Counted from the stretch's first letter, positions 31,762 to 44,431 are shown. The stretch: DNA of 64,000 nucleotides from Adenophora triphylla var. japonica (GCA_022495995.1 JAFEMH010001296.1:248001-312000); one strand, 5' to 3'. Notes: generated by a model from the sequence alone, not told the origin. A program made the numbers and translations.

Positions 31762-31985
31762 GTACAGACAGCATCCTACCTCCTTCCTGCATTTATGTCA
31801 TATTCTAGGGTTCTTATGATTTGAAAGTTACCGTTATATTTGAATTTGAAATACAGAAGCAGCGACGTCATTTATTCAATAAAGTTAAGTTAGAGAGTTA
31901 TTACGCATTTAGTAGGTGCGTTTGATGTTTATAAAAACTCTGTCGTTTCATTAAAGTAGGTTGTTGGGGATAGAATCATTGGTAC

Positions 31986-32933
31986 CAGAGCCGTCAAGTT
32001 GAGACGGTTCCGTCGGAACGTCCCGTCCCGCAATAGATTTGGGACGAGATGGGACGGAGTATTTTAGTCCCGTCTCGTTTCGTCCCGTCCCGTCTCATCC
32101 AGTTCTCGTCGTGGGACAACATGATGCGGTCTCGCCCGTCCCGCATATCTCAAGCCATATGATGATTTTTCAACAAACAAACATGGTCTTCTTTACCTTA
32201 AATATCAAATTTCTCTAGCAGCTGATGCATGTAGGTTATTTCTTCCTCAAGCTGACCATGCAAAAAAGTTACCTTGACATTGAGCTAGCTGTTCATGCTC
32301 ATGCTCATGAAAAAAAGAGCTATGCTTTCATAGGAGAAAACAAAATGTTTATCTCCATTAACAATTTAGGCGAATTAGGCTCACACCACAACCTATAATC
32401 TTTCATTCTATTTGCATAACCTAGTAATATGCATTTCTGTGATATAGGCTCGCACTTACCATTATTATCATGAGTATACACTACATAACCAATACTTTCG
32501 AATTAGAATAATCACCACAATCTTTCTGCTTCTTAAAGGTAAGAAAACATAATTTTGTGCTTAATTCAAATAATACACCGATACATATATCTTGAACAAT
32601 CTTCAACAGAAGAAATCAAATACCGAGAACCACCTCTCGATTGTTTGATTGAGGGACCCCAAATATCTTCTTTTTTTTATAAGGAAAATAGAATAATATT
32701 AAAAAGAATAACGTACAATGCATTTTGGCCGTGGCCTTGGCGCATAGTCAACGCTTATCCCTCCTAGTCAACGGGTCTCGTATGGGTCCCGCGGGATCCC
32801 GCGTCCCGCAAATGGGACAGGATGGGACGGAGTATTTTAGTCCCGTCCCGTTTGATCCCATCTCGTCCCGTTCCCATCGTGGGACAACATAATTTCGTCC
32901 CGTCCCATCCCGTATTCTCGAATTGACAGCTTT
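31986..32933. mobile_element. hAT-like element (948 bp) carrying copia fragments
   Basis: Left end CAGAGCCGTCAAGTTGAGAC; right end (inverted) AAAGCTGTCAATTCGAGA. The 8-bp flanks ATTGGTAC (31978-31985) and TTTGGTAC (32934-32941) match at 7 of 8, as expected for hAT. Subterminal zones are built of CCCGTCCCG words in both arms. The central part is antisense copia-derived sequence (see 32160-32500). Confidence 0.7.
32160..32500 (-). pseudogene. captured copia pol fragments inside the hAT-like element
   Basis: On the minus strand: VYTHDNNGKCEPISQKCILL then GYANRMKDYRLWCEP (copia integrase C-terminal region), joined within about 150 bases to shifted reverse-transcriptase pieces equivalent to FLHGQLEEEI.YMHQ and KEDHVCLLK.S.YGL. 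Normally these blocks lie several hundred bases apart, so material between them is missing. Non-coding as it stands. Confidence 0.65.
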
Positions 32934-32980
32934 TTTGGTACGGTGTCGTTTTGATGTAATTACCTTTTTAAGACGTATCT

Positions 32981-35731
32981 TGTGAGCACCCCAACCCGAG
33001 ACCTAACACGTGTCCCGAGCTAAGGGAGCTCAAACTAAGAAAATCCATCTAAATTTTTAAAACATTTATTTGCCTTTAAAAGAAAACCACATTTCAAACT
33101 TCCAATAAAATCAATTGGAAATATCTCTACTTAGAGGAAATCCAACCACAACTTTTAATAAACCGAAATCTGATCAATTACATTGGAAACCTTAATTAAC
33201 CTTGTTTAACAAAAGAGTTTTCCATACAAATTACAAAAGAAGACTACTTAATAAATACTCCTAACAACCGACTCCTATACTTAACTTGTCAAGCCCCAAA
33301 GCAAAAGTCCACAATGAAATCCCCTACCTCTGGTTCGGGTCACCTGTCTCGGAATCTAAAACAGTAAAGGGAGAGGGGTGAGAATAAATCTCAATGAGCT
33401 ATTATGAATGCAGCAAGATGCCATACAAGATGCAACACGTAGCATGGTAACACTTAACACATTATGAAAGCGGTAAACACCTTACGTTACCTCATTTTTA
33501 CCTTTTCCCGTCTGAACAATAAGTCGTACAACGTGGGAGTAAAACTCCACTCTTTGGTGAATTGCCTCCAGCACATTCACCTCTTATAGGCCTCATTTCT
33601 CAGAGATCCATATAAGAAAGGATACCTATATTAGTGTATCCAAAAATAACATCTTCCCTCCGTACAACGATCGCAGCAGTGCAGTAAAGGCTTCTTCATG
33701 CTCAATACGATCGTTAGCACTGGCCCACTCCGTGGCCACGAGAGGGGAAGGGTCACCGGTATGATGAACTTTCAATCAATGATAGAACAAAGCAATAAGT
33801 GAGTGACTTCCATCATACCCACCCGAACATTCAAGCACATACCAGATACTTGAATTATAATCCACAAAAGGGATAAACATATAGTAACATGGTAAAATAT
33901 ACTCACGTTACAACCATACTATAGTGCAACAGTTCATGTAATACACTATGCATAATACCATTAACGAATTTAAATTCAAGTAAGGTATCCATATAACCAC
34001 ATAATCCACAAAAGGGATAACCATACAACCACATAGTAAACATATCCACACATTAGGAATCATAACAACGTATCCAATATTCCACACTTGGGAAGCCACA
34101 TAACACTTGCCAAATAATCCACACTTAGGATATTAAGGTAACCATATAATCAATAATTCCACAACTCGGAATAACAATGCCACAAGGTGATACATACCCG
34201 TTACCAATTAGTTCAATAGTGAAACCTATGGCTTCTACACCATTGCAACTATTCACTAAAGATAGGGAGTGAGGCTACTATATATCATAAACCACTCTTA
34301 CATAGTCATTATACAACCTCGAATAACATTAATTAAAGTTCAAGTTCTATTTCCCAAATTGGGACTATTTTGGTGAAGTCACAAATCAAACCTATCAACC
34401 ATTTTCGGGGCAATATTTAAACTACTTCCACAATTCCATTTTGATCACTTAAGATGTCATTGTGTAGCCAAAGTATTCTACTTTAATCTAGGTTAAAGAG
34501 ATTTCATTTTGGTTCTAGTTCGATTAGGTTTAAACAGCTCCAAAGTTGACCCAATGTCACCAGGCCAGGGCACGACTCGTGCCCCAGGGCACGACTCGTG
34601 CCCCTATGGCCTTCCTCAGATTCATGCGTCCCCACTAGGCACGACTTCCCTTTAATCCATGTCACGACTCGTCCCCATCCAAGGCACGACTCGTGCCACA
34701 GGGCACGACTCGTGCCCTGAACCCCAGTACGAACAAGGCTGGAAATACCTATGTAGCTATACCAATTTATCCCAACCCAAGTTTCCTCTATTTTGTGAAC
34801 ATAAAAAGGTTTACTAACTTCATCCATATCATTATAGATCATTTAAATCTCCAAAATAACATCAACCTAGGTTACTCACTCTTGGATTTACTACTCATTC
34901 AACCATCACAATATCACATTTCACACTTAGTTTCTAAATCTAGTTCAATGCACTTTCTTACATTCTTAATCAACCTTTATGAACAATACTATCATTCTAA
35001 GGCATTATCAAATTCCTCCACTCTAAGAATGTTTTCAAGGCATCAAACAATCATTAATATCACAATAACAACATCAAATCATTTATGAACATTTAAAGAA
35101 AGGAAGTCATAATAACTCACTTTAGGGTTTTAAATGTGAAAGGTTGATCTTTATATCTTGATGGACTCTCCTAGATGATCCCACTTCAAGGATGTTCTTG
35201 GACTTGGATTTGATGGAGGATTTGCTTGGCTTCAACACTTGTACAAAGGGGACTTCAATGGAGGCTTCAAGTTTTTCTCTAGGAAGAAGGAAGTAAGAAT
35301 GAAATGAAGGAGGAGGAAGGAGAGTGAGGAATATGATGGAGAGGGGAGGGGCCGGTCAAGGAGGAGTAAGAGGAGGGGTTAGGGGAGGACACTTGGCAAG
35401 GGGAGGGGAGGTTACAAACTTTGGCCCCCCATTAAAATCTACTAAGGCTTTCACCCTCACCACTTAAATTTAAATTTAACTCATTTATCCAAATAATTCA
35501 TCCTACTCAATTCACCTCCTTGCACTATTTATCATTTTTCCATTTTTATTATTTCCCCAAATTTCTTTATTTAATATCCAATAAATTCTCAAGAGGTTCC
35601 AAATTCACTTCTCACCCAAATTATCTTAAATTAAGAATTTAAAGACATAATTGAACACATAAAATAAATATAAATATTAAAAGCATTTAATATAATATTA
35701 AAAATTGATGCCTAGGGTTGGGGTCGTTACA
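32981..35731 (-). repeat. 3' LTR of the long-LTR gypsy element (2751 bp)
   Basis: Differs from 38813-41599 by scattered substitutions, many of the form CGG/CCG versus CAG/CTG, and by a stretch near 34000 where 39840-39880 carries about 35 extra bases. Open frames within it are not genes. Confidence 0.88.
34568..34717. repeat. cluster of GGGCACGACTCGTGCCC palindromes in the LTR
   Basis: Perfect or near-perfect copies at 34568-34584, 34587-34603, 34683-34697 and 34701-34717, with degraded relatives between (GGCACGACTTCCC, CACGACTCGTCCCC). Each is 8-bp arms around one C. The same cluster is in the other LTR at 40432-40583. Confidence 0.9.
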
Positions 35732-37702
35732 CTCACTCCCCCTTAAAGAAAATTCGTCCCGAATTTGATTGTCACTTACCCTAAGGTTCAAACTAGCAAA
35801 GGTTACCTTTCATACATTCTAACTTAATATTTTTAATTAGATTTCTCAATGGCATGATTCTACTATACACTTTCACGACTCGAATACTCTAAGACTTCCA
35901 TTCTCAATTAGTCTCATCAATGCTATGATTCTTTCCAAGATTCTAATTTCATTAATAATGTGATATTACAACTTAATATTCCGAGAATACCATACCATCA
36001 TCACTAACCCGAATTTCACGACCTCAAAGAAGTATATTTAAATAAAAAGTATTATATCTTATGTTACCCAATACATTACGACATTACATTTAAACTTTCA
36101 ACGCTCAATAAGCTACTCTAAGTCGGTCTCTAAGTCAAATCACCAATCTTTTCTAAAACTTCAATGAATTAACAAATTTTGGCGCTAAATTACCTTAGGC
36201 CTAGCTTCACTAACCTCATCCCGACAAATTGGAGATCGATAATATCTCCACCGAACCACGCCTCATACGATTTTATCTCAAAGCTAGAATGATACCTGCT
36301 ATTTACGCAAACTCGCTAAGGTTAATTAAACTTCTCAAGTTGAAGGAAATCCGTCACACAATATAACCTATTCCTCAAGAATTTGGGTAGTCTTCTAATT
36401 TCTTCCTTTCGACTAACTTAATTCTCCAACTCTAGGATCGGTAACAACTCTCAAAGGAAGCTTCAAAAGATAAGGTACTGCTTAAATACGCAACACAAGT
36501 GTAGCTACTCCCGAGTAGAAGATAAGAAAATCTCACTTATCTAAGTCAAACTCCTCAAAGCCTACGTTATCACTTTCCCATTCCGTATCATATCATAATC
36601 TAATCTTCCTTTAATGCACCTTAAAATTTCACAAAGTCCTCACATCCGTTAAGTAAGGTAAGGATCGAATCTATAGCCAATCTATTTTCCATCTCTGTCA
36701 ATATAATTCATACTTATTACATCCTACACCATTTATACATCCTTTAAATTTAATTAAAGCAACGATCTTTCATTTCTTAAGAATTCCTTAAATCTCTTCG
36801 ATAGCATTTGCCAACTCAAAGATCACGGACTCAACCCTCACAAGATCCATGGTAACATCCGGGTTTAAGACTATAGAACCCAAAAATTTGAAATCCTCTC
36901 GGGCCAACTCATACTAGCCGAACTTTGCATACAGGGACTCCTCACAAGGAAATCATTAACCCGACTCTCAAATTATTTTCACGATCTTCCCGGAACTTTA
37001 ATTAACAAGGAGATCATCAATTCTAATCACCCTAAAGCCATCAAAATAAGGATTACAATTGCTTATCCTACTCGAACCAACACATGAAACATACCGACGG
37101 AGCACATTTACCATTTACTCACAAGCGGCACCTAAAAATTTTGAAAAGACTTCTTATGTAAGTCTAACATATACCAATTACTCTTCACATCTTAATGCAA
37201 AATTTTCACCTTAAATACCCATATATAATCAAGAATTTCACATTAAGGTTTACCTATATCAAATACCAATATAAGTAATTTAGGCATGGAAAAGGAGACT
37301 CACTTATTATGACAGTCTACTAATACACAACCACTACTTAACCCTCCAGGTCAAGTATATCTCAAAATCATAATTTAATAATTATACTAATTCAATCAGC
37401 AATACATGCTCAGCCATAACCACATCATCGTCGTGGTAAACCAAAGAAGGTTCGAGGTATTCTCTCATAAGAGCAGAATCCTCCAACAATAAAACAATTT
37501 CTCAACAATGTATGTCACATATAAGCAAAATGTGATGCCAACATAAATGATATGCAACGGGATCTATGAAATATGACCCCTAACTTTTGAGACAGGGGAA
37601 TATACCTCTAGTGACCTCGAGGGATCTATCTCTCCTGAACCCGAAACACATACCCGACCATAGACCTTCTCTTTCGGTTCCCCTTTGTTATCTCTCTTGG
37701 TA
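35732..37702 (-). pseudogene. internal region of the long-LTR element with traces of reverse transcriptase
   Basis: Mostly AT-rich and unreadable. On the minus strand at about 36960-36780 a frame reads LYAKFG then, past a stop, YELAREDFKFLGSIVLNPDV, matching the end of the gypsy reverse-transcriptase palm (LYAKFSKCEFW...FLGH type). No protease or integrase was recognised. The rest shows no feature. Confidence 0.5.
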
Positions 37703-38711
37703 CTACCTCTTTGTCGTCCACCCGGTGACCATTGCTTGAAGCTCGTCCCTCGTCATCCTTGGGCAATTCCTCTTAAAGTGTCCCGATGCTCCACAATTTA
37801 AACACTTGCCTTGCTTACTCCAACACCGATCTTCGGTATGTCCAACCTTCTTGCAAAAGTTACAAATCATCCCATCCTGCTTGGGTATTGGCCGAGACGA
37901 AGAAGCTAACACCAGGTCCTCTCTCATACTTCCTGAAGTTAAAGCACTTGGCTGTCCTCTAATGACTTTGGATCCTTGTCCTAGATACTTTGGCTTGTTT
38001 CTAATCCCACTTCCGGACCTTCCACTATTTTCCTCAATGTCCTTCTCGACCTTATATGCTCTATCTATGGTGTCGATAATCGGCGAAACCATCAATCCAT
38101 AATTTCTTCCTATACTCACTCCTCAGCACACTGTTACAAACTTCGAACCCTTTTCACTTCATGCGATACCAAATGAGGGCAACACCTAGCAAATTCCTCA
38201 AAGCGGGACTGAATGCTTGATCTACCGTCATGTTCCCTTGTTTTAGTCCTAAGAATTCAATCTCCTTCTTATCCCTTGTAACCATTGAAATGAAGTAGTC
38301 CTCAAAGCTGTTGAGTGAAATTATCCCAAGTCTGGGGCGTATGATCCCGCTCCCAACTTCCCTTCAAATTCTGCCACCACTGATCAGCTAAACCTTCAAG
38401 TTTGAACACGGCATACCTAACTTTCTCTTCGTTGCGACTTTCCATAACCTCAAAGATTTTGTTCATTCTCTCTAACCATTTTACGCCCTTAACGGACCCG
38501 GATATCCATTAAAACTCGGTGGATTCATCTTCACAAACCTTTCTAATCCATCACTTTGATACCCCTCGGGTTGATTCGGCCCGATCCTCTAGTCTCCATA
38601 TCTGTACAAATTTCAGAATAATTTCATCATCTCTTCATCCTGAATTCCACCTATCCCCAAATCTTCTTCAATTTCTAGAACCTTCCGCTGATCATCCTTG
38701 CTTCCGGCCAT
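37703..38711 (-). pseudogene. gag of the long-LTR gypsy element
   Basis: Begins at 38711 (MAGSKDDQRKVLEIEEDLGI). Gag core pieces in changing frames: KWLERMNKIFEVM, VRYAVFKLEGLADQWW, then the intact C-terminal frame 38119-37703 with two zinc knuckles, CNFCKKVGHTEDRC and CLNCGASGHFKRNC (both CX2CX4HX4C). Frameshifts and stops at about 38490-38130 break it. Confidence 0.8.
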
Positions 38712-38812
38712 TAGAACGAACTCCTGCATTAAACACTCGGCGTCAATTTCCACACATTCCCCCTTAGTTTAGACATCTACCCTTGACCTCTAAACTAAGC
38801 TCTGATACCAAC

Positions 38813-41599
38813 TGTGAGCACCCCAACCCGGGACCTAACACGTGTCCCGAGCTAAGGGAGCTCAAACTAAGAAAATCCATCTAAATTTTTAAAACATTTA
38901 TTTGCCTTTAAAAGAAAACCACCTTTCAAACTTCCAATAAAATCAATTGGAAATATCTCTACTTAGAGGAAATCCAACCACAACTTTTAATAAACCGAAA
39001 TCTGATCAATTACATTGGAAACCTTAATTAACCTTGTTTAACAAAAGAGTTTTCCATACAAATTACAAAAGAAGACTACTTAATAAATACTCCTAACAAC
39101 CGAGCTCCTATACTTAACTTGTCAAGCCCCAAAGCAAAAGTCCACAATGAAATCCCGGCCTCACTGGTTCGGGTCACTGTCTCGGAATCTAAAACAAGAA
39201 AGGGAGAGGGGTGAGAATAAATCTCAATGAGCTATTATGAATGCGGAAGATGCCATACAAGATGCAACACGTAGCATGGTAACACTTAACACATTATGAA
39301 AGCGGTAAACACCTTACGTTACCTCATTTTACCTTTTCCCGTCGAACAATAAGTCGTACAACGTGGGAGTAAAACTCCACTCTTTGGTGAATTGCCTCCG
39401 GCACATTCACCTCTTATAGGCCTCATTCCCGAGAGATCCATATAAGAAAGGATACCTATATTAGTGTAGCCAAAAATAACATCTTCCCTCCGTACAACGA
39501 TCGCAACAGGTCTGTAAAGGCTTCTTCATGCTCAATACAGTCGTTAGCACGGCCCGCTCATCCGTGGCCACGAGAGGGGAAGGGTCACCGGTATGATGAA
39601 CTTTCAATCAATTATAGAACAAATCAATAATTGATTGACTTCCATCATACCCACCCGAACATTCAAGCACATACCGGATACTTGAATTATAATCCACAAA
39701 AGGGATAAACATATAGTAACATGGTAAAATATACTCACGTTACAACCATACTATAGTGCAACGGTTCATGTAATACACAATGCATAATACCATTAACGAA
39801 TTTAAATTCAAGTAAGGTATCCATATAACCACATAATCCACACCGGATACAATATAACAATACCAAATAATCCTGAGGGGATAACCATACAACCACATAG
39901 TAAACATATCCACACATTAGGAATCATAACAACGTATCAAATATTCCACACTTGGGAAGCCACATAACACTTGCCAAATAATCCACACTTAGGATATTAA
40001 GGTAACCATATAATCAATAATTCCACAACTCGGAATAACAATGCCACAAGGTGATACATACCCATTACCAATTAGTTCAATAGTGAAACCTATGGCTTCT
40101 ACACCATTGCAACTATTCACTAAAGATAGGGAGTGAGGCTACTATATATCATAAACCACTCTTACATAGTCATTATACAACCTCGAATAACATTAATTAA
40201 AGTTCAAGTTCTATTTCCCAAATTGGGACTATTTTGGTGAAGTCACAAATCAAACCTATCAACCATTTTCGGGGCAATATTTAAACTACTTCCACAATTC
40301 CATTTTGATCACTTAAGATGTCATTGTGTAGCCAAAGTATTCTACTTTAATCTAGGTTAAAGAGATTTCATTTTGGTTCTAGTTCGATTAGGTTTAAACA
40401 GCTCCAAAGTTGACCCAATGTCACCAGGCCAGGGCACGACTCGTGCCCCAGGGCACGACTCGTGCCCCTATGGCCTTCCTCAGTTCATGCGTCCCCAGCT
40501 AGGCACGACTTCCCTTTAATCCATGTCACGACTCGTCCCCATCCAAGGCACGACTCGTGCCGCGGGGGGCACGACTCGTGCCACTGAACCCGCAATTACG
40601 AACAAGGCTGGAAATACCTATGTAGCTATACCAATTTATCCCAACCCAAGTTTCCTCTATTTTGTGAACATAAAAAGGTTTACTAACTTCATCCATATCA
40701 TTATAGATCATTTAAATCTCCAAAATAACATCAACCTAGGTTACTCACTCTTGGATTTACTACTCATTCAACCATCACAATATCACATTTCACACTTAGT
40801 TTCTAAATCTAGTTCAATGCACTTTCTTACATTCTTAATCAACCTTTATGAACAATAATATCATTCTAAGGCATTATCAAATTCCTCCACTCTAAGAATG
40901 TTTTCAAGGCATCAAACAATCATTAATATCACAATAACAACATCAAATCATTTATGAACATTTAAAGAAAGGAAGTCATAATAACTCACTTTAGGGTTTT
41001 AAATGTGGAAGGTTGATCTTTATATCTTGATGGACTCTCCTAGATGATCCCACTTCAAGGATGTTCTTGGACTTGGATTTGATGGAGGATTTGCTTGGCT
41101 TCAACACTTGTACAAAGGGGACTTCAATGGAGGCTTCAAGTTTTTCTCTAGGAAGAAGGAAGTAAGAATGAAATGAAGGAGGAGGAAGGAGAGTGAGAAA
41201 TATGATGGAGAGGGAGGGGCCGGTCAAGGAGGAGTAAGAGGAGGGGTTAGGGGAGGACACTTGGCAAGGGGAGGGGAGGTTACAAACTTTGGCCCCCCAT
41301 TAAAATCTACTAAGGCTTTCACCCTCACCACTTAAATTTAAATTTAACTCATTTATCCAAATAATTCATCCTACTCAATTCACCTCCTTGCACTATTTAT
41401 CATTTTTCCATTTTTATTATTTCCCCAAATTTCTTTATTTAATATCCAATAAATTCTCAAGAGGTTCCAAATTCACTTCTCACCCAAATTATCTTAAATT
41501 AAGAATTTAAAGACATAATTGAACACATAAAATAAATATAAATATTAAAAGCATTTAATATAATATTAAAAATTGATGCCTAGGGTTGGGGTCGTTACA
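38813..41599 (-). repeat. 5' LTR of the long-LTR gypsy element (2787 bp)
   Basis: Partner of 32981-35731. Includes the palindrome cluster at 40432-40583. Confidence 0.88.
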
Positions 41600-42464
41600 T
41601 ATCTTCCATGTGCAGAACGCTTATAACAAGCACTATGAGTGGGAGAGGGGGCATATGATATAATGAATAACAAACTTTTTCAATCCTCTCTCTCTAAATT
41701 CTCTCTGTCTATATCCCTTTATCTCTCCCGTTATTCCCTTATCTCTCTTTCAATTCTACCATTTCAGTAGCTGGTTCATAACAAATTTGGTATCAGAGCC
41801 TTCTAGATTCAGAAGAAATCTCGAGCAAGTATGGTTGACACTAGGCTGCAGACTGTGGAGAATAACTTACGAACCTGTGAAGAAAGGATTTGTGAGCTAG
41901 CTGAGAAGCAAGATAGAGCAGAACAGGTTCTTAAGGGAGATATAGCTGAAGTAAAGTCTTCAATAGACAAAAGCTTTGACGAGGTGAAGGGCTGTGCAGC
42001 TGCAAAGATCGTTGAATGGTAAATGAATTATTGATAAAGGAGGGAAACAACCTTCTCACCCAAACAGTTCAGGATCAATCTTGGGGGCTCCACCCATCAC
42101 CACTAACTTGCAGCCAAATCCACAAGAAAGGAGGAACATTCCACATGTATAGATCTGGATGATGACACTGAGGTATCTTGCAACCACATGTATAATCACT
42201 CTACTGAACAAGATAAAAGGCTAAATGAAGTTTATAAGAAGCATCTTAAATTGCAGTTTTCAAAATTTTCTGGTATAGACCATAGAGGGTGGATAAGGAA
42301 ATGTTTCAAGTTTTTTAAATACAGATCTGTTCCACAGTATGATAGAGTGGAACTTGCCACTATGTACTTTGAAGGTAGTGCCGAATTTCGGTATCAGAAT
42401 TATAGTGAGGAGATTGATAAGCTAAGCTGGGATGAGTTCACATATGTTGTAGCAGTTAGGTTTG

Positions 42465-44431
42465 TGATACAGAATGAGGATTATATGAGAATTGACCGAA
42501 CGAAATTGAAAAAAGATGGGATTGAAATCCTAGATAATTGCTCAATGGTAAATATTTTCATTAATCAAAACAAAGTCTAATTTTCGGATTACAATTTAGG
42601 GCTATTTTATAGCACCCATAAAACTTAGAAAACAAAAAATAATGTCCTAATATAAAGCCTAACCTATAAGGTAACCTATTAGGAGTCTAAAACTAATAAA
42701 TCAAGTCTAAATCTACTCTAAAACCTCCTATAATTACTCTACTAAAATTAATTTCGAAAATACTAATAAAATCATAAAAGTTATGAACATATATAATTCC
42801 TGTCGATCAGCATCATTCTTCCCTTCTTAGAAAAAATTCATCCTCGAATTTGGATTGTTGCTTTTGGAAATACGTCTTGAAATTTATCCTTCAACCGTCG
42901 ACGAACTTTATACTTAGTATGACTCACCAATACATCCATCCAATCAGTCCATCCATTTAAGAGAAAGCTCTCAATCATCAATCTTTTGAAAATCCAAGAA
43001 TCTGAAATACTTGGAAATTCAATATCAAATGAATCCTTATAATAAGAACAAAAAATAGTACATTGTGACTTGCACTGTTTGCCTACTGTGAATGCTTGAG
43101 GACAGTACCAGGTTATATAATGGGGTGTAAATTGCGTATAACCCCCTTTTTCAAGACACTGTGTCGCACCCTTAAAATCTTTCACAAACCCCATTAACAT
43201 ATCACACTTAACTCCACACTCATCATTGCTGTTAGTCCACAGCTCATACTCCACACGATCATTTGGATGTGAAACAGCTTCTCGCCAGTCAAGATTAACA
43301 TTGACCATATCCCCGACACTGATTGCTTTCTTCAAATTACCACCAAAAGTCTTTGAAATCAATGCAGAAGGGATTGTTATATTCTCAATATATTCTGCTG
43401 TAGCCTTATCTTCTTCTAGGGTATCCATGGTAATTAGCGCCTCCTCCATGTCATCTGCTACAAGAACTACAGACGCACACATCAGCCCATCTCTTGAAAA
43501 AAAATTGACGTCAACCATTGTTACATCAGCCGGAGGAGATGTCAATAATTGACATCTTTCACAATTACACTCGTCATAGATTGGTGGTTTCGACCAATCA
43601 ATGACAATGTCTTGAACCTTTGATTCTACAGTAACAATATTGAACGGGTCAAAAATGTCGTCGGGATGTGCCTTACCTCCAAGTTTTGGACTCTCGATCT
43701 CCATACCGATATCCATAGAAGGATCTGCCCCATTCCTGTCGCCGAATTCTTGATTTCGATCAAAGGGATAGATATTCCCATCATCAGACCATAGATCTGA
43801 ATCTGAGCCCACGTCGGTGGGAGTCTCCAAACGCGCAGGGCGACGCTGGATTCGCTGAATCTCCAAACCATCAAGGCGCCTATGGAGTTCTTGAACCTCG
43901 AAACGCGCAAAGCGAAGTTGGAGGTCTTGAATCTGTCTTCGCAATTAGTCCTTCTCGATGTTACGCAGGTTGCGATGTCGATGGAATTCGTTTTCTTGGA
44001 GTTCTAATCTGCGGCCCCTACCACGATCACCACGACCACCACTTCCTCGTCCTCGTTCGGCCATTGATAATCAACCAGTAAGCTGATACCAAATGATACA
44101 GAATGAGGGTTATATGAGAATTGACCGAACGGATTTGAAACCCTAGATAATTGCTCAACGGCAAATATTTTCATTAATCAAAACAAAGTCTAATTTTCGG
44201 ATTACAATTTTAGGGCTATTTTATAGCATCCATAAAACTTGGAAAACAAGAAATAACGTCCTAAAATAAAGCCTAACCTATAAGGTAACCTATTAGGAGT
44301 CTAAAACTAATAAATCAAGTCTAAATCTACTCTAAAACCTCCTATAATTACTCTACTAAAATTAATTCTGAAAATACTAATAAAATCATAAAAGTTATGA
44401 ACATATATAATTCCTGTGTCGATCTGCATCA
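42465..44431 (-). mobile_element. small LTR retroelement carrying a vacuolar sorting receptor fragment (1967 bp)
   Basis: LTRs 42465-42815 (351 bp) and 44094-44431 (338 bp), TGATAC...GCATCA on the plus strand. Target duplication GTTTG (42460-42464) and GTTTT (44432-44436); gag homology of the host element indicates that GTTTG was original. The primer site on the minus strand next to the right LTR reads TTTGGTATCAGCTTAC (initiator tRNA-Met type); the polypurine tract AAGAAGGGAAGAA abuts the left LTR. Orientation is therefore minus. No protease, reverse transcriptase or integrase is present, so it must be non-autonomous. Confidence 0.85.
42838..44064 (-). CDS. chimeric ORF: gag-like leader fused to vacuolar sorting receptor lumenal fragment
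   Basis: Start at 44064 ([18 protein letters not shown]), one in-frame TAA at 43945-43947, then 368 codons open to 42838. The first part (NIEKD, stop, [12 protein letters not shown]) resembles the Arg/Gly-rich, helical start of gypsy Gag. About residues 159-295 of the open part match plant vacuolar sorting receptors (VSR/BP-80) from the end of the protease-associated domain into the central domain: [58 protein letters not shown] and [15 protein letters not shown]. The rest (QDVFP-type end) looks gypsy-derived or unknown. No signal peptide, EGF repeats or membrane anchor, so it cannot act as a receptor. No intron interrupts the VSR part, which suggests capture through RNA. Whether it is translated is unknown. 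Confidence 0.82.

Larger units (their letters stand above)
32981..41599 (-). mobile_element. gypsy element with 2.75-kb LTRs, pol mostly lost (LARD-like)
   Basis: LTRs 32981-35731 and 38813-41599, both TGTGAGCACCCC...GGTCGTTACA on the plus strand; target duplication TATCT at 32976-32980 and 41600-41604. The primer site, read on the minus strand at 38810-38795, is TGGTATCAGAGCTTAG (initiator tRNA-Met); the polypurine tract AAGGGGGAG lies next to 35731. The element therefore runs on the minus strand. The internal region is only 3.08 kb: gag plus traces of reverse transcriptase. The LTRs are very similar to each other, so the defect probably predates this insertion. Confidence 0.88.
31796..41783 (+). 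repeat. 5' LTR of the chromovirus, split by two insertions
   Basis: Pieces 31796-31985, 32942-32980 and 41605-41783 align in order with 3' LTR pieces 50447-50552 and 52746-52919 and the end at 57481-57507. Interrupted by the hAT-like element and the long-LTR gypsy element. Confidence 0.85.

Noticed and set aside
34504..35088. Open frames of 112 and 131 codons in the long LTR (and copies near 40523)
   Set aside because: Both strands of a non-coding LTR; differences between the LTR copies disrupt the frames without any sign of constraint.
43226..43910. Plus-strand and alternate minus-strand frames overlapping the VSR chimera
   Set aside because: Shadows of the 368-codon frame; no resemblance to known proteins.
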